A DNA stretch of 64,000 nucleotides from Megalonaias nervosa (GCA_016617855.1 JAECUM010006824.1:1-64000), one strand, 5' to 3'; numbered from the stretch's first letter, positions 53,426 to 63,565 are shown. Made by a program: numbers and translations. Notes: a model not told the origin generated them from the letters alone.

Positions 53426-55231
53426 CATATATTATATACTATCCACACAGAAGGGAAGAGATGAAAAACACTACGATAAATTCTGGTATTATAAAAGATA
53501 AGTAGTGTGTGGCTCAATTAAACATAATTTTCACACGTCTCAGCATTAAATATTAGATTTCAGTGATTGATATGTCTATATCAATTGTCAACAAAATGGG
53601 ATATATTGTAATACATACATGAAGAAATAAAAGACTTGTAGGGTTGCTAGGCGCAATAAATAACTGTACAAATGTTTTAATATCACGTTTAGTGATTTTG
53701 GATTATTAAAATATTGTTAATTTGGGCGATTGAGATTGGCACTTACTTCGTACGGGTTTGTCTCCCGTTGTCAATGTTGGTCCAAATCGGTCTTTTTGGT
53801 CGTTGGGTTTTGGCCTCTTTTAAATCCTCTCACACTATTTAGCGTAGTATATTCGTTTTCTGAGATAAAGAGTTAAGTTCTGATGTGAATATCTTCACAT
53901 CAAGTGTCCAAATATATAGTAATTCCACTGCCAAAGTACTTGTGTAAGTGTGAATCGCAATTCACCCGCCATCATACTTTCGAGCGTTTCTAAGGTATTG
54001 TTAAGTATCATTCGAACTACTCGTGTGTTTCCCTCACGCACTTACGACCAAGGTTTTTCCCATCAATTTCTGCGTAAGAACAATGAGTCTCAAGGGTATA
54101 AATACCAGTCGTGTGCCGTGTTCTGGCAGACGCATTCTGACCGGCAGAGACGATATATATGTAATAGGAGAACTAGAGAGCTAATACGACCGCGGTATGC
54201 TTACAACAGAGATCGCATTATAACAATATAAACCATTGCAGATGATATAATATTCCAAATGATATGAAATAAACCTACAATACATTCTTCAGTCTTGAAG
54301 ATCGATGCCACCGTAGAATTAACGGTGCAATACTACAGTAGCGTTATTTAACTGATTGCCTACATCTGTATTGACTCGAGTGATAAAACAATAACCTATT
54401 CTGCTGTTATATAATTGCTGCATATGGAAATTCAAATAGATACATATATTAAAATATCAGGACTGTTGCTACGGTAAATAACCAAACATGCATAGGAGGG
54501 AGCATTCATTGTAATATTCTTACAGGGAGTATTCATTATTTCCATTTTACATTAACGTGACATTTAGTTGGCTTCAAAGAAGAAAAACATTTCTAAATTG
54601 ATATTTCAAAGTACTGGTGCATTCTGGACCATAACAATTCTCACTGGGAAACACATTCGAGTGGTATCGTTTTTCATGTGTTTTATAATTCAATTTGTTT
54701 CGGGTTGTACTTTTCCCTGAGAATACATTAATCGTTTTTCAGCGATTATTTTATTAGGTACTTTCTTAACTTTACACTGAGCCACACATTTATGTAAAGA
54801 AAGAATTTGAGGTATTATCAATTCGTTTGGACCTATTTCAGAGTTTTGACTGAAACATTACGATTTTATAATTGGTCCGTTCATATTGTACAGTTAATAT
54901 TCAACATTGCTAGCGTTTATTAAATTCTTGAAACTTAAATAGCTTTCCTGTCTTCTGATTAAAATCACAAGTTGACATCTAGTCAAAGCTGACCTTGTAC
55001 TGAAGTAAAGCTCGGGACGTTACACACACCATATCTACTATCCACACAGACGGGGAGAGAAGAAAAAAAAAACACACCATATATACTATCCACACAAACG
55101 TACGCGAACGCATAAAACACACACACACACACACACACACACATTAGTAAAGGAGTGAGTGTTTATAGTCACACTACTCCACATTCACACAAACTGTCAA
55201 CTTGAATAGTCTCATTTCTAGAGATCTGGTT
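53426..55231. other. Spacer with duplicated short segments
   Basis: No gene recognised; the 93-residue ORF at 53,950-54,231 has no support. The phrase ATACTATCCACACAGA with a following GGGA(G)AGAxGAAAAA occurs at about 53,442 and 55,030 (and again in part at 55,085). An (AC)n run lies at 55,112-55,142. These fit an array repeat unit around the stem-loop genes. Confidence 0.45.
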
Positions 55232-55247
55232 AGCCCTGAGAAGGGCT
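55232..55247 (-). terminator. Histone-type 3' stem-loop 2
   Basis: Minus strand AGCCCT-TCTC-AGGGCT, 6-bp stem, 27 bases after the stop at 55,275. CTCTAGAAATGAGAC follows about 8 bases later as a possible downstream element. Confidence 0.55.
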
Positions 55248-55274
55248 GTTTTTAAGAACTCCAGATGCACCCGG

Positions 55275-55745
55275 TTAATATCGGCACCTCCCAGGTCTAG
55301 CCCCGCACACGCATCGTCTGTTCAAGTCATGCTCCCAGTTTACATTTGTGATTGGGAGCGCGGGGGGAGGTTGATTAGCTTCACGATCCCACTCCTCAGT
55401 TTGAGGGATGGTGAAGACTTCCCTCTCTCTTTTTATATTTTGTAGCCGGGGATGATAATGTGGTCTCTGCGGCTCTACTGGCAGTGGTACTGGTGGCTGT
55501 GGCTGACGTTGTGGTGGTACAGGTATTGGTTGTGGAGGTGTCCTCAGGTTTCACAGTACAAACAGGACTTAGCATGAGGTGAGGCAGGATCCTTTCCTCC
55601 TTCTCTGTCTTCTTTTTCCTCTTCTCTTCCTCCTCTCTATCCTGGCTTCTTCGGCTATAGCCTCCATAGTCAGCTCATCTAACATGCCCCTGGCATATTC
55701 CAGGTGCATTTGGAGTTCTAGAAGCTTGGCAATTCTGTTATTCAT
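55275..55745 (-). pseudogene. Histone-stem-loop gene 2, Arg-rich then Pro-rich, probably frameshifted
   Basis: ATG at 55,745: MNNRIAKLLELQMHLEYARG, then a strongly basic block (RRKRRGKRRQRRRKG) and a stop at 55,569 in that frame. A second frame is open down to 55,275 with QPIPVPPQRQPQPPVPLPVE and a Cys-rich end (RRCVCGARPGRCRY), so a slip in the purine-rich tract near 55,600 is likely. The N-terminus resembles gene 3 (MPSRLAKLNEAYVNLHRVRQ). A DNA- or RNA-binding role would fit the composition but is not shown. Confidence 0.4.
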
Positions 55746-55765
55746 CTTCCTCGAAGTTAACAGGT

Positions 55766-55845
55766 AAACGTTGGGTAGCCAGACTGACGATCGCTGCGAT
55801 TTATATCTCTGGAGCACGGACGTGAAGGAAAACATCCTCTGACAC
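55766..55845 (-). promoter_or_regulatory. TATA-type promoter of gene 2
   Basis: Minus strand: TTCACGTCCGTGCTCCAGAG, then ATATAAATCGCAGCGATCG, then GTCTGGCTACCCAACGTTTA. Aligns block for block with the gene 1 promoter; TATA about 57 bases before the ATG. 55,846-56,085 holds no gene. Confidence 0.55.
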
Positions 55846-56085
55846 CAAAACTTACAATGCCCATATCATAACCCAAAAAATCAGGGAACGCGCGGACCTA
55901 AAAGAAACTGTTAACTTTTTTACTTATAAACACAGGCATACACTATTGGACAAGACAGAGGAACGAAGTGTGGATTTTTACTGACAAAAGAAATGAAGTG
56001 CTTATAGAGACATTTCTATTTTTTAACATAAACACACACATTTTTTGGCAATTCAATTAGTATGTCTTTTCTAGAGTAATGGGGT

Positions 56086-56101
56086 AGCCCTGAAAAGGGC
56101 T
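56086..56101 (-). terminator. Histone-type 3' stem-loop 3
   Basis: Minus strand AGCCCT-TTTC-AGGGCT, 6-bp stem with canonical loop, about 50 bases after the TGA at 56,152. CTCTAGAAAAGACAT follows about 9 bases later, nearly the same as downstream of stem-loop 2. Confidence 0.6.
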
Positions 56102-56151
56102 GTTTTTGTTGACGGGGTAGTGAGGGCAATATTTTGCTGTTTAAGATTGCG

Positions 56152-56494
56152 TCACCGTCTGGCGGCAGGCTTTCCTACAGGATACGGTCTGCTTCTGCGG
56201 AAGAGAAGGAGAACTCCTTGGTGTCTACTCGGCAGTCGACAAAACCTCTGTCTGGTTCCTGCTGCTGCTGCTGTTGTTGCTGCTGTCCTCTCTGCTTCTA
56301 AAGTTTGTACTTCTCTGTCAACTCTACTTGCTTTTTTTGATTTGTTCTCTGAAGAGTTCTTCTATCAGGTCTTCGGTCACTTTTAACATCCTGACATTCT
56401 CTACCTATTAAGGCTTTGGTATCAAGTTTTGCCTGACACGATGTAAATTCACGTAAGCTTCGTTCAGCTTGGCTAGTCTGGAAGGCATGTTCAT
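56152..56494 (-). pseudogene. Histone-stem-loop gene 3, broken
   Basis: The start MNMPSRLAKLNEAYVNLHRV at 56,494 parallels gene 2 and lies about 57 bases from a TATAATCC block at 56,551. An alternative frame begins MVDSSTYEHAF at 56,513. Frames change near 56,405 and 56,335. The last open piece has an Ala/Thr-rich segment over a CAG/GCA repeat and ends FRRSRPYPVGKPAARR at a TGA (56,152-56,154). Function unknown. Confidence 0.35.
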
Positions 56495-56589
56495 AGGTGG
56501 ACGAGTCAACCATGGATGGCCAGACTGACTGACTGACTGACTGAAGGATTATAGTCGCTTACGCACTGTGTGCTTTTGCGACTGGTTAT

Positions 56590-56696
56590 AGCCCTAGGCT
56601 GGGCCCTCGGAGGTGTGGGTTGGTGCCACCATGGCCTCCTGGAGCCCTAGGCTGGGCCCCCGGAGGTGTGAGTATGGTGCCATCACGGCCTCCTAG
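56590..56696. repeat. Two 53-54 bp tandem units
   Basis: AGCCCTAGGCTGGGCCC...GGAGGTGTG...GGTGCCA...GGCCTCCT occurs at 56,590 and again at 56,643 with a few differences. GC-rich, unlike the surroundings. 56,697-57,145 carries a GC-rich then T-rich stretch with no gene. Confidence 0.8.
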
Positions 56697-57145
56697 TTTG
56701 AGTCTATACCACAGCACCCGTCCTGAGTCCGGCAGCGAGGAAAGGCGGAAAGGAACCCAGAAGGCAGCAGCGCAAAACCCCACAGCAACACCCCGGAGAC
56801 AACCCCGCAGAACACCCCCAAGCCGACAACCGCGCGTCCCGGCCCAACGCCAAGGCCGGACTTTATGTAAAATCTAGTCCAGTTTTCCTAGTGGACAGCC
56901 CTATACCAATGTAGTGAAAGTCACCTGTGCAATTGTTCAAGCGTTTGGGGTTGTGAATTTTGAATAAATTGGTGAGTTTGAATTTTGTGTACTAAGTGTA
57001 CTTGTGCGTTTGCCGAAAGAGATTTCCAATTATGTGTGGGGTTAACCTTCCCCTAAACGTTATCCGTACTCAGTTTTTTGTTTCGGTGGTTGGGATTTTA
57101 GACGGTGTTAAATAGTAGTAATTTGAGTAATTTGTTATTGCCTAG

Positions 57146-57874
57146 TTGAATTTTATAGGAAGGTTAATAGTCGTTGTCAGCAGTCACTTCTTGGGGGGGG
57201 GGGACACGCCCAATGCTCCGATGGTAAGATTGGTTGTACGATTGGACAAGGTGTGGCAAGACGTCGATGTACTTGAGAGTGTGTTGATGCGTAAAATATT
57301 TCCACATGCGTTCTTTCAAGGTGCGTTGAAAACGTTCCACGATGCTGGCTTTGGTTTCGGGATTCTCGGTGGTGAAAAAATTAATGTCACGTTTCTTCAA
57401 TTCTTTTTAGAAAGCTTGGTTCAGAAATTCGGTGCCTTTGTCGGTTTGCCATCGAAGAGGGTGACGCCCGCTTTGTTTCAACACCAGTTGAAGGGCTCGC
57501 ACTTACTCACCGCTCGATTTGGAAGTCAATGGCATGACCCAGGCAAATTTGGAAAAGACTTCGATGACACAAAACAAATATTTGTAGCCGTGATTGTAGG
57601 TGGCCAAATGAGAGACATCGGCTAAATCGGCTTGCCACTGATGATCGATGCCCTCCACACGGGTGCGACTTCTCGAAAACTTTCGTCGAATGGGTTTGTG
57701 TAAGGTGTACGTGGCTTGTTCTTGTAACCAGCGTTGCACTTGAGGTAAACGGACATTTTCAGTCGAGTTTTGGCAACACGATACAATTTCTGAACTCCTC
57801 TGTAACCTGCAGGATGGGATGGATCGTAGTAAATGCTGGCTAACACCTTCTCCATTTCTTAATAAGTTATCCAC
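57146..57874 (-). pseudogene. rve integrase (element C), frameshifted
   Basis: The N-terminal piece (57,622-57,855) has SIYYDPSHPAGYRGVQKLYR, the zinc-less N-domain typical of Polinton integrases. The core (57,503-57,874 frame) has YTLHKPIRRKFSR, HQWQADLADVSHL with the first Asp, and LFCVIEVFSKFAWVMPL. A stop follows; the next frame has WQTDKGTEFLNQAF with the second Asp, a TAG, then TKASIVERFQRTLKERM with the Glu (57,164-57,400). The end is lost in a G10 run at 57,193-57,202. All three catalytic acids remain, spread over broken frames. Confidence 0.8.
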
Positions 57875-57879
57875 TCTTC

Positions 57880-58494
57880 ACTGATGTTACCCTGGATGGA
57901 GCGAGGGGGAGGTTTAGAAACCGCTTTACGTGTCCGATGTGCCACGGGAGTAGTAGTCGAGGGTAGTGGTGGTGGTGGTGGTGTCGGTAATGGGATGGCT
58001 TTGGTCTTCTTTTCTTTTTTTCACTTCTGGTTTCCCTTCTTTCTTTTTGACTTCTGTCGAAGGAGGAGTGGACATCATCTTTATAACCCAAGCTTTAAGT
58101 TCTTCTCGTTGGGATGTAGGGGAAGGGGTCAACAAGGACGCTGCAATCTTACTAGGGATGGGAGCTGCTGACGGTGTTTGAAAGACTTCTTGTCCCTCTT
58201 CTTCCTCAGACATCCGTTGGACTGCATCTGTCTTGACCACTGGGGGTGGTGGTGGGGGTAGTGGTGGGTCTTAAAATCTTTCAGAGTGGGTAGTGGTGTT
58301 TCGTCTAAAGCTTTCTGGTGAAAGAGTTGCAGTCGTTGCAACAGTTGACAGTACCGTTGCAATTTTTCCGTTTCTGACAAATCGCTGAGATCCATCAACG
58401 ATTGCAATTCGTGTTGTAACTGGGACATCTCGGTCAAATAAGGATTGGGAGGTAAATGCGGGGGCCGTTGTTCTTGCCAACGATTGTATTCCAT
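57880..58494 (-). pseudogene. Helical, charged protein before the integrase, frameshifted
   Basis: ORF 58,129-58,494 starts MEYNRWQEQRPPHLPPNPYL and has two heptad-like helices (ELQSLMDLSDLSETEKLQRY). A slip in a C-rich run near 58,250 moves to the frame 57,926-58,240, with EELKAWVIKMM and a Lys-rich segment. The order, coiled-coil then integrase, is shared by several Polintons. Function unknown; scaffold-like. Confidence 0.45.
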
Positions 58495-58601
58495 CCATCG
58501 TTCGTAAGGTACTTAAGCCAGCTTTCGTCCTTCCATCAGATTTCAATGGTCACGTCTGAGATATTTTGATTCCATAGGTCCCTTTTATCTTCTTGACCCT
58601 T

Positions 58602-59030
58602 TTATCTTGGAGCTATGGCGGGTAAAATATTTCCCAACATACCCAACATAGGTGCCGCTATTACTTTGGTAAGAAGTGGCAACAGGGGTAAAATTCCACC
58701 GCGTTGCACCAACATCTTTTTCTTTTGATGAATGGGTATTGTCTTTTGGACCATTTGGCGAAGAACGTGTCGATGTTTGGCTAAGCATTCTTTCTTATGT
58801 TTAGACAAAGGTATCGTTCCTTTCAAGATATTCAGACAACATTCGCTCACGTTATCGATGACGTCTTTGGAAGCAGTTTGAATGAGTTGTTTTCTCATGG
58901 GTGCAGAAGCTTTGTGGACAGGACGGACAACATGTCCCAATGTTTGACTAAATAAGGAGGCAGTTCGTTTCTTTTCTTCCTTTGGGGGTAGAAGAAGGAT
59001 GTCTCTGGGGGGGGGTGGCATCTTTGTTTG
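58602..59030 (-). CDS. pVI-like minor capsid protein (element C)
   Basis: I favour the start MPPPPRDILL near 59,022 over the longer ORF to 59,090. The protein has SAPMRKQLIQTASKDVIDNV, SECCLNILKGTIPL, KHRHVLRQMVQKTI and RGGILPLLPLL, followed by a hydrophobic C-terminus with Met and Pro. This conserved Polinton family precedes or follows the capsid gene. The element D copy at about 35,318 keeps the RKQIIQKASKT block. Open reading frame. Confidence 0.6.
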   Translation of the reverse strand, partial: QTKMPPPPRDILLLPPKEEKKRTASLFSQTLGHVVRPVHKASAPMRKQLIQTASKDVIDNVSECCLNILKGTIPLSKHKKECLAKHRHVLRQMVQKTIPIHQKKKMLVQRGGILPLLPLLTKVIAAPMLGMLGNILPAIAPR

Positions 59031-59100
59031 TTGGCTGGTTGGTTCCGGATCGCACACCAAAAATACACTAACGTCGATAACTTGGCACACGGCCTTTTAA

Positions 59101-59640
59101 TCATTTTTGGACTATCGCTTCGTCAAAAAAGTGACGATTTTTTTTTCCAAAATCGCCAAAGAATCCTCCTCTTTGGCGACTCCCTTTTTTCTTTGGACGA
59201 GCATGTCTTTTCTGGAGGTGACGTCGATGCTTGGCTAAGTGTTTTCTCGGACGACGAGAATGTCTTTTTCTTTTTCCTTTTCCTTTTTGGACAGAAGAAC
59301 GACAATGGTGACGGTGTGCACTTCTTCGAGGGGACTTCTTTGGGCGTTCAGGAGCACACACAAGTACACTGAAGTCAATGGCTTGACACGTGTACTTTTA
59401 TTTTTTTTTTATTTTTGATAAGAGGATTTGTCCAAACCTTTTGACGATATTTTCTATATAGCCAAAAAATCCTCCCCTTTGTTTGCTTCTCCTTTTCTAG
59501 GGGTGACGTCGATGTTTGGCGAAGCGCTTTTCGGATGACGTGACTGTCCTTTTCCTTTTCCTTTTTGGACAGAAGAACGACAATGGTGACGGTGTGCACG
59601 CCTTTAAGGGGACATCTTTGGGCGTTCAGGAGCACAAAAG
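59101..59640 (-). repeat. Tandem duplication of a basic (mu-like) protein gene
   Basis: Two about 270-bp units (59,101-59,375 and 59,376-59,640) share GGACAGAAGAACGACAATGG and the GGGCGTTCAGGAGCACA ends. Unit 1 encodes a very basic product (KRKRHSRRPRKHLAKHRRHL then RQRGGFFGDF), open for 86 residues. Unit 2 is frameshifted (89,600-range frame ends in KKKIKVHVSSH). The LAKHR...QRGG layout resembles part of the pVI-like gene, so the units may derive from it. Probably DNA-condensing core peptides. Confidence 0.55.
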
Positions 59641-60240
59641 CACTGAACCCATCGTTTACCTCTAGTCTTTTTTATACTGGAATGCGTCGCCACTGATTGT
59701 CGGCTCGTCGTTTTCATGGCAGGCATCACACGTCGTGGAGTTGTTCGCAACGGGCTCACTCGGGACAGTTCTTCCTTGGACAAATCCAATAAACTCTTTG
59801 ACACGCCCGATCTCTCTTGGACTTTGATTTTTGGGGCAGGTACTTTGTGAGCAGCGGTAACTGCCGCTAAAGAGGAAGAGGGTGTCACCACTGGAGGAGA
59901 AGATATTGGAGACGCTGGTTTCCAATTTTTCATCAATTTAAGAAAGACACGTGTCAAATCGGGTTTGGCAGGCATCACCAGCAACGGAAAAGTGGAAGAA
60001 CCTGAGGCTACTGGAGACGCAGTCACCGTTTCGGCAGGTCGTGGTTTGCGAAGGTAAGGTTGCGTTCTGTTGGCAGTACCTCTCTTGCTGGTAGAAACTG
60101 CTGGGTTTTTCTTTTTCTTTTTTTGAGGCTGTGGCCTGGTCTTGACACTGCTGCTCTTTTTCGTTTTCTTCTGTGTACATAGGGGAGTGGCTTTTATCTT
60201 GGGGAGGACTTTGGGAGCATTGGGATCCCACTTTAAGAGG
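59641..60240 (-). CDS. Proline- and lysine-rich PAKPDL protein
   Basis: Part of an ORF open from 60,383 to 59,604. The first 45 codons belong to the ATPase tail and LTR, so the gene proper probably starts at MPAKPDLTRVFLKLMKN near 59,970. The region 60,000-60,230 (Lys runs, RTQPYLRKPRP) may be its N-terminus or the ATPase end. The rest is Ser/Pro/Ala-rich with ERSGVSKSLLDLSKEEL and a basic end. Element D keeps TPAKPDLRNVNI in the same place. Likely an internal virion protein; no known domain. Confidence 0.4.
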
Positions 60241-61770
60241 GAACGAATGATGACACCTTCTAGAGAACCGCTACCTCCAGGTTTCAAAATGATTTGCTTT
60301 TTGGTTTGAATTGTTGCGTGTAGGCTCGTACAAAAATAACAAGAGAAAAAAGTGAAGCCAACAAGCTTTGTATATTTTAACAAAATAATTTATTTCTCTA
60401 GAAAACAATGTAAAAACTGGAAATAGGACTTACGGTATGTAAATATAATCCAAAATTTAACCAAAGATTGAAAAATACAAGTCCTATCACTAAACATTTA
60501 TAATAAAATCCGGGTTCGAATCTCGATGAAATTCCAATATGGAGACGATGATGTCAGATGAGACCGTTGTACTGGTGGTAACAGATCCTCGATTGAATCA
60601 CAGTTTGTTTCCGTATAACTCCAGAATAAATTTCCGCTGAATTTCTTTCTCCCAGAACTTTTATAAAAAGGTACACTTGTTTAGTTTTCTAGAGAATAAA
60701 TTATTTAAATTCCAAAAACTAGAAAAACTTCAGAACAAGCCGGCATCAACAATATCAAACATCTTGTACCCTCAAGGTGTCAAGAATACGACTAAATGAA
60801 AAGCTCTGAGAACGAGTATTAAAACAAAACAAAAACATCATTTCAGTTTCACGTGTTGGGTCACGTGGTCTCTTAACATCGAAAAGCGTAATAAAAAAAA
60901 ATGCCAATTTTCACGTAGCTAGAATAGCCCTATCTAAGAACCAAATTCTCACACTGAAAAAAATTTAAAAATAAAGAAAGGCTGTTTACAATCCAGTTAA
61001 CACGCGGGCCGAAATGACCTTGGCAATAGCCAATCATTATCACTCGATATTTACAAAATCTATGAGCTAAAAATAGTGCTAATGTAACACCTTTTGCGTT
61101 CTATACAAACATAATTTACTGGAAAAATATCGAATCCCGTGAAAATAATCATTACAATAAAATGTAATGAAACAAAATTAAAATAAAAAAGAATTTTAAA
61201 ACTAACACACAAGCAATTTAATTACATATTCGTAACAGAATGTCGATGCGAGGATCGGCCAGTTGCGTCAAGGCTACTTTGTTTCTGTCAAAAAAAAGCG
61301 TTTCGTTTCATGTGGAATGTGCATAATGCCTTGCAGTAATTGACGTGCTGTCACCGTAAACCATCGTAAAAATTTTGGGTGATGTAAATGACACTGGCAT
61401 TACGATGATGCCGTTTGCGCGTAAATCACAGTTTAATTTCTTTTTTGTCTTCTCCTAACATGCCGTTGAAGATGACCAGATTGGTTTGACTAGGATCAGA
61501 CACGATTCCGTCGTCTTCGCCAAGAATGCCTTCCACAAAGACGACGAAATTGCCTTGACTTTCTCGCAGAAGGCTGTACGCCGATTGCCACTCTTTGTAA
61601 CACCACATGATTCATTGAGGTGGACAATCGATCAGATGATGTTTATGTTCGATCAAACGTTTGACAAATTCGGTTTTGCCTGAACCGCTGCGTCAGGCAA
61701 TGAGCATGTTAAAGGGATGGCGAAGATACAAGGCCTCCCAACATGTAACGATCTAAGTGTTCGTCGATGA
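60241..61770 (-). pseudogene. Packaging ATPase (element C), split by a solo LTR
   Basis: From the 5' side: HPFNMLIA, an in-frame TGA, then RSGSGKTEFVKRLIEHKH (intact Walker A, 61,650-61,700), a second TGA, WCYKEWQSAYSLL, then NLVIFNGMLGE near 61,457-61,485, where both Walker B acids are changed. RKRHHRNASVIYITQNFYDG follows at about 61,362-61,420. The LTR at 60,312-61,238 interrupts it. Coding resumes with TKKQIILKPGGSG. An A32/FtsK-like DNA motor, the counterpart of the D fragment at 33,630. Not functional. Confidence 0.72.
60312..61238 (-). mobile_element. Solo LTR (family L) inserted in the ATPase gene
   Basis: 927 bp, plus-strand ends TGTTGCG and CGTAACA. GAAT is duplicated on both sides (60,308-60,311 and 61,239-61,242). 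Removing it with one GAAT rejoins the ATPase in the same frame that element D shows uninterrupted. Same family as the LTR at 41,533-42,402, which also made a 4-bp duplication. Confidence 0.82.
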
Positions 61771-61865
61771 CTTTGAAAGTGGAGGAAGAGGGAGCAGAGA
61801 CAGTAGAGGTAGTCAGAGTAGTGTAGGGAATGTCACTTTTGACAGGAAGACAGACAAGACAAGAG

Positions 61866-61873
61866 TTTTTATA
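61866..61873 (-). promoter_or_regulatory. TATA box upstream of the ATPase gene
   Basis: GTATAAAAAC on the minus strand, about 60-100 bases before the first ATPase coding segment. The same GGTATAAAAAC occurs at 62,718-62,725 upstream of the DWKS gene. Confidence 0.45.
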
Positions 61874-61879
61874 CTTTTC

Positions 61880-62197
61880 TCAGGACACATTTATTGCCAT
61901 CTTTAAAAGTGAACAACAAGAAAGACAAAAATACATAAAAGCCAAATGGTTAAGTACACGAATAAAAGACACATCAAAACGATCATAGTGGAATATAAAC
62001 AAGTCTTTGTACAACATTTTTTGGTCATCAAGATGTGGTATCGTAGGGACAGTGTGTAATGTTCTTAGAGTCTCTACACTCCTTGGCAGAGTCACACAGA
62101 GGTCCTCTCGGAATGGCCTTTCGGGGATGTCAATCGCAATCCTGTCCTCTCCTGAAGGGAGTGGTTCTTCTTCTTCTTCTGGCACTGTCACTAACAC
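61880..62197 (-). CDS. Short acidic protein, unrecognised
   Basis: 105 residues starting MLVTVPEEEEEPLPSGEDR, with a hydrophobic, Cys-containing C-terminus (FMYFCLSCCSLL). The frame is open upstream of the ATG for several codons, so the start is uncertain. Lies between the DWKS gene and the ATPase. No domain seen. Confidence 0.35.
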   Translation of the reverse strand: MLVTVPEEEEEPLPSGEDRIAIDIPERPFREDLCVTLPRSVETLRTLHTVPTIPHLDDQKMLYKDLFIFHYDRFDVSFIRVLNHLAFMYFCLSCCSLLKMAINVS

Positions 62198-62238
62198 AGG
62201 TTTAAAAGTTACTTTTTTTAACTGAACGTTTTAATTTT

Positions 62239-62717
62239 TTAGGATGACAAATCCTGGACATAGTCTGACACTTCTTTTGTCCACGCCTCGAAACCCCAAC
62301 TTTTCCAGTCACGTACATCTTTCCAGTGAGGGTGTAAGTCACAAGCTACACACACATCATCGTACACATCTTCAGTACCTAAAAGTTGACGAATCTTTCT
62401 TTCCTGTAGAGGTCGAGAAGTATCGAGATGAAAGCGCAAATCTTTTAACAGAATGAGTCTCTCGTGTACATTTAAAGGGACCACTTTCATGTTTTGGTTG
62501 GTATGTACTGTTCGTAAAGAGCCCACAAGGAATCGGCCGGTAAACAAAATCCCAGAAAGCACGTCACTAAGACACACACCACACGTCGGCCCCAATTCAA
62601 TAGACACAGTTCTCGTAAAATACGATGGTAATCCTCCACCGTCTGAAAACTGTCATTGATTTCCTTTCACGGAATCTGTTGTATCACGAATAATAAAGGT
62701 CGTGGCATGGTAGCCCG
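62239..62717 (-). pseudogene. Third tandem paralogue with DWKS box, frameshifted
   Basis: ATG at 62,717 after TATAAAAAC, then a TGA about 14 codons in. The same frame gives TVEDYHRILRELC and RRVVCVLVTCFLG, which match TLEDYQNLLHQQI and RHVVCELVTKYFW of the next paralogue. A slip near 62,590 leads into the ORF ending at 62,239 with VRDWKSWGFEAWTKEVSDYV and a CVACDLHPHW segment that may bind a metal. Element D keeps the DWKS box at 33,312. Confidence 0.45.
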
Positions 62718-62720
62718 TTT

Positions 62721-63171
62721 TTATACCCTCTTTGGTGTGAGGTAATAAGTGTACTTTTTGAACAGCATCGGTTTTATTTTAGTACCGCACCAAAAATATT
62801 TAGTCACTAACTCACATACCACATGTCGTACAGAAGTTTCCTCTTGAACCAAGATTTGTTGGTGTAAAAGATTTTGGTAATCCTCTAACGTGTCTTTTGG
62901 AATTCGGTGTATTAGGATCACCTTGTAAGTAGAATGAGTGTTATCCAAAACTTTATGAATCTCACGTGATTCATCAATGGAAAGCTCTCACATGAATCAG
63001 TCCTCTTATAGCATTCAGGTACCAGTGGTTCAAACATCGGTGACGTAACGGATGCAATTGATCTTTGCGTTTCACTTGTATTTTGACCAGTTCTCGGTAA
63101 ATGCGTTCTCTCAACTCCACAGGCAAACCACGAATGTTCTCTTGTAAAGTATCCATGACCATGTCAGTCAA
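62721..63171 (-). pseudogene. Second tandem paralogue, F-box-like, frameshifted
   Basis: ORF 62,974-63,171 has IRGLPVELRERIYRELVKIQ, an F-box-like Leu-Pro-x-Glu-Leu helix. A slip near 62,975 leads to the frame 62,721-62,948 with TLEDYQNLLHQQILVQEET and VRHVVCELVTKYFWCG. The combined layout equals the first paralogue at 63,168. Starts at the stop of that gene. The F-box likeness is only a motif impression. Confidence 0.4.
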
Positions 63172-63554
63172 ACACTACTCCTAGAACGAAAGTGACGGAT
63201 GTAGTGAGTAATTTCTGGCCACTGCCATTCCAGGAAACGATCAAGAATGTCATTAAAATCTTCTAATGTAAATGGTCTAAAGCGGAATATTCGGAAGAAC
63301 GCACACTTCATCCAGAGAAATCTGACTTGTTTGTTGACTTTTGTCAATTTCCTCTTGTGAATTTCTCGACATAAAAGTTCCTCGGTCACCAATTGAGATT
63401 TTGCTATGACAAGTCCCTGCCAAATTTCCTTGTAGATCTTTTCTTGCAATTCGTTTGGTAATCTTTGAATAGTATTTTTGAATTGGCATTTAAATACTTG
63501 TCTAGGTGTTGTCCAACGTTTGACTCCTAGCCAAACAGGTTTCTTAAATGACAT
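63168..63554 (-). CDS. First tandem paralogue, F-box-like
   Basis: Start chosen at MSFKKPVW (63,554), 11 bases after the BIR gene stop; the longer ORF only reads into the BIR gene antiphase. 128 residues, intact. IQRLPNELQEKIYKEIWQGL near 35-54 resembles an F-box helix pair, and FTLEDFNDILDRFLEWQW lies near the end. It is the unbroken member of three tandem copies. A host-interaction (ubiquitin-ligase adaptor) role is possible but unproven. Confidence 0.5.
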   Translation of the reverse strand: MSFKKPVWLGVKRWTTPRQVFKCQFKNTIQRLPNELQEKIYKEIWQGLVIAKSQLVTEELLCREIHKRKLTKVNKQVRFLWMKCAFFRIFRFRPFTLEDFNDILDRFLEWQWPEITHYIRHFRSRSSV

Positions 63555-63565
63555 GGTATGCCACT

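Noticed and set aside
56620..56877. Pro/Arg-rich plus-strand ORF
   Set aside because: Lies in GC-rich tandem repeats and shows no relation to any gene.
57146..57625. 159-residue plus-strand ORF
   Set aside because: Antisense of the integrase, whose catalytic blocks are on the minus strand.
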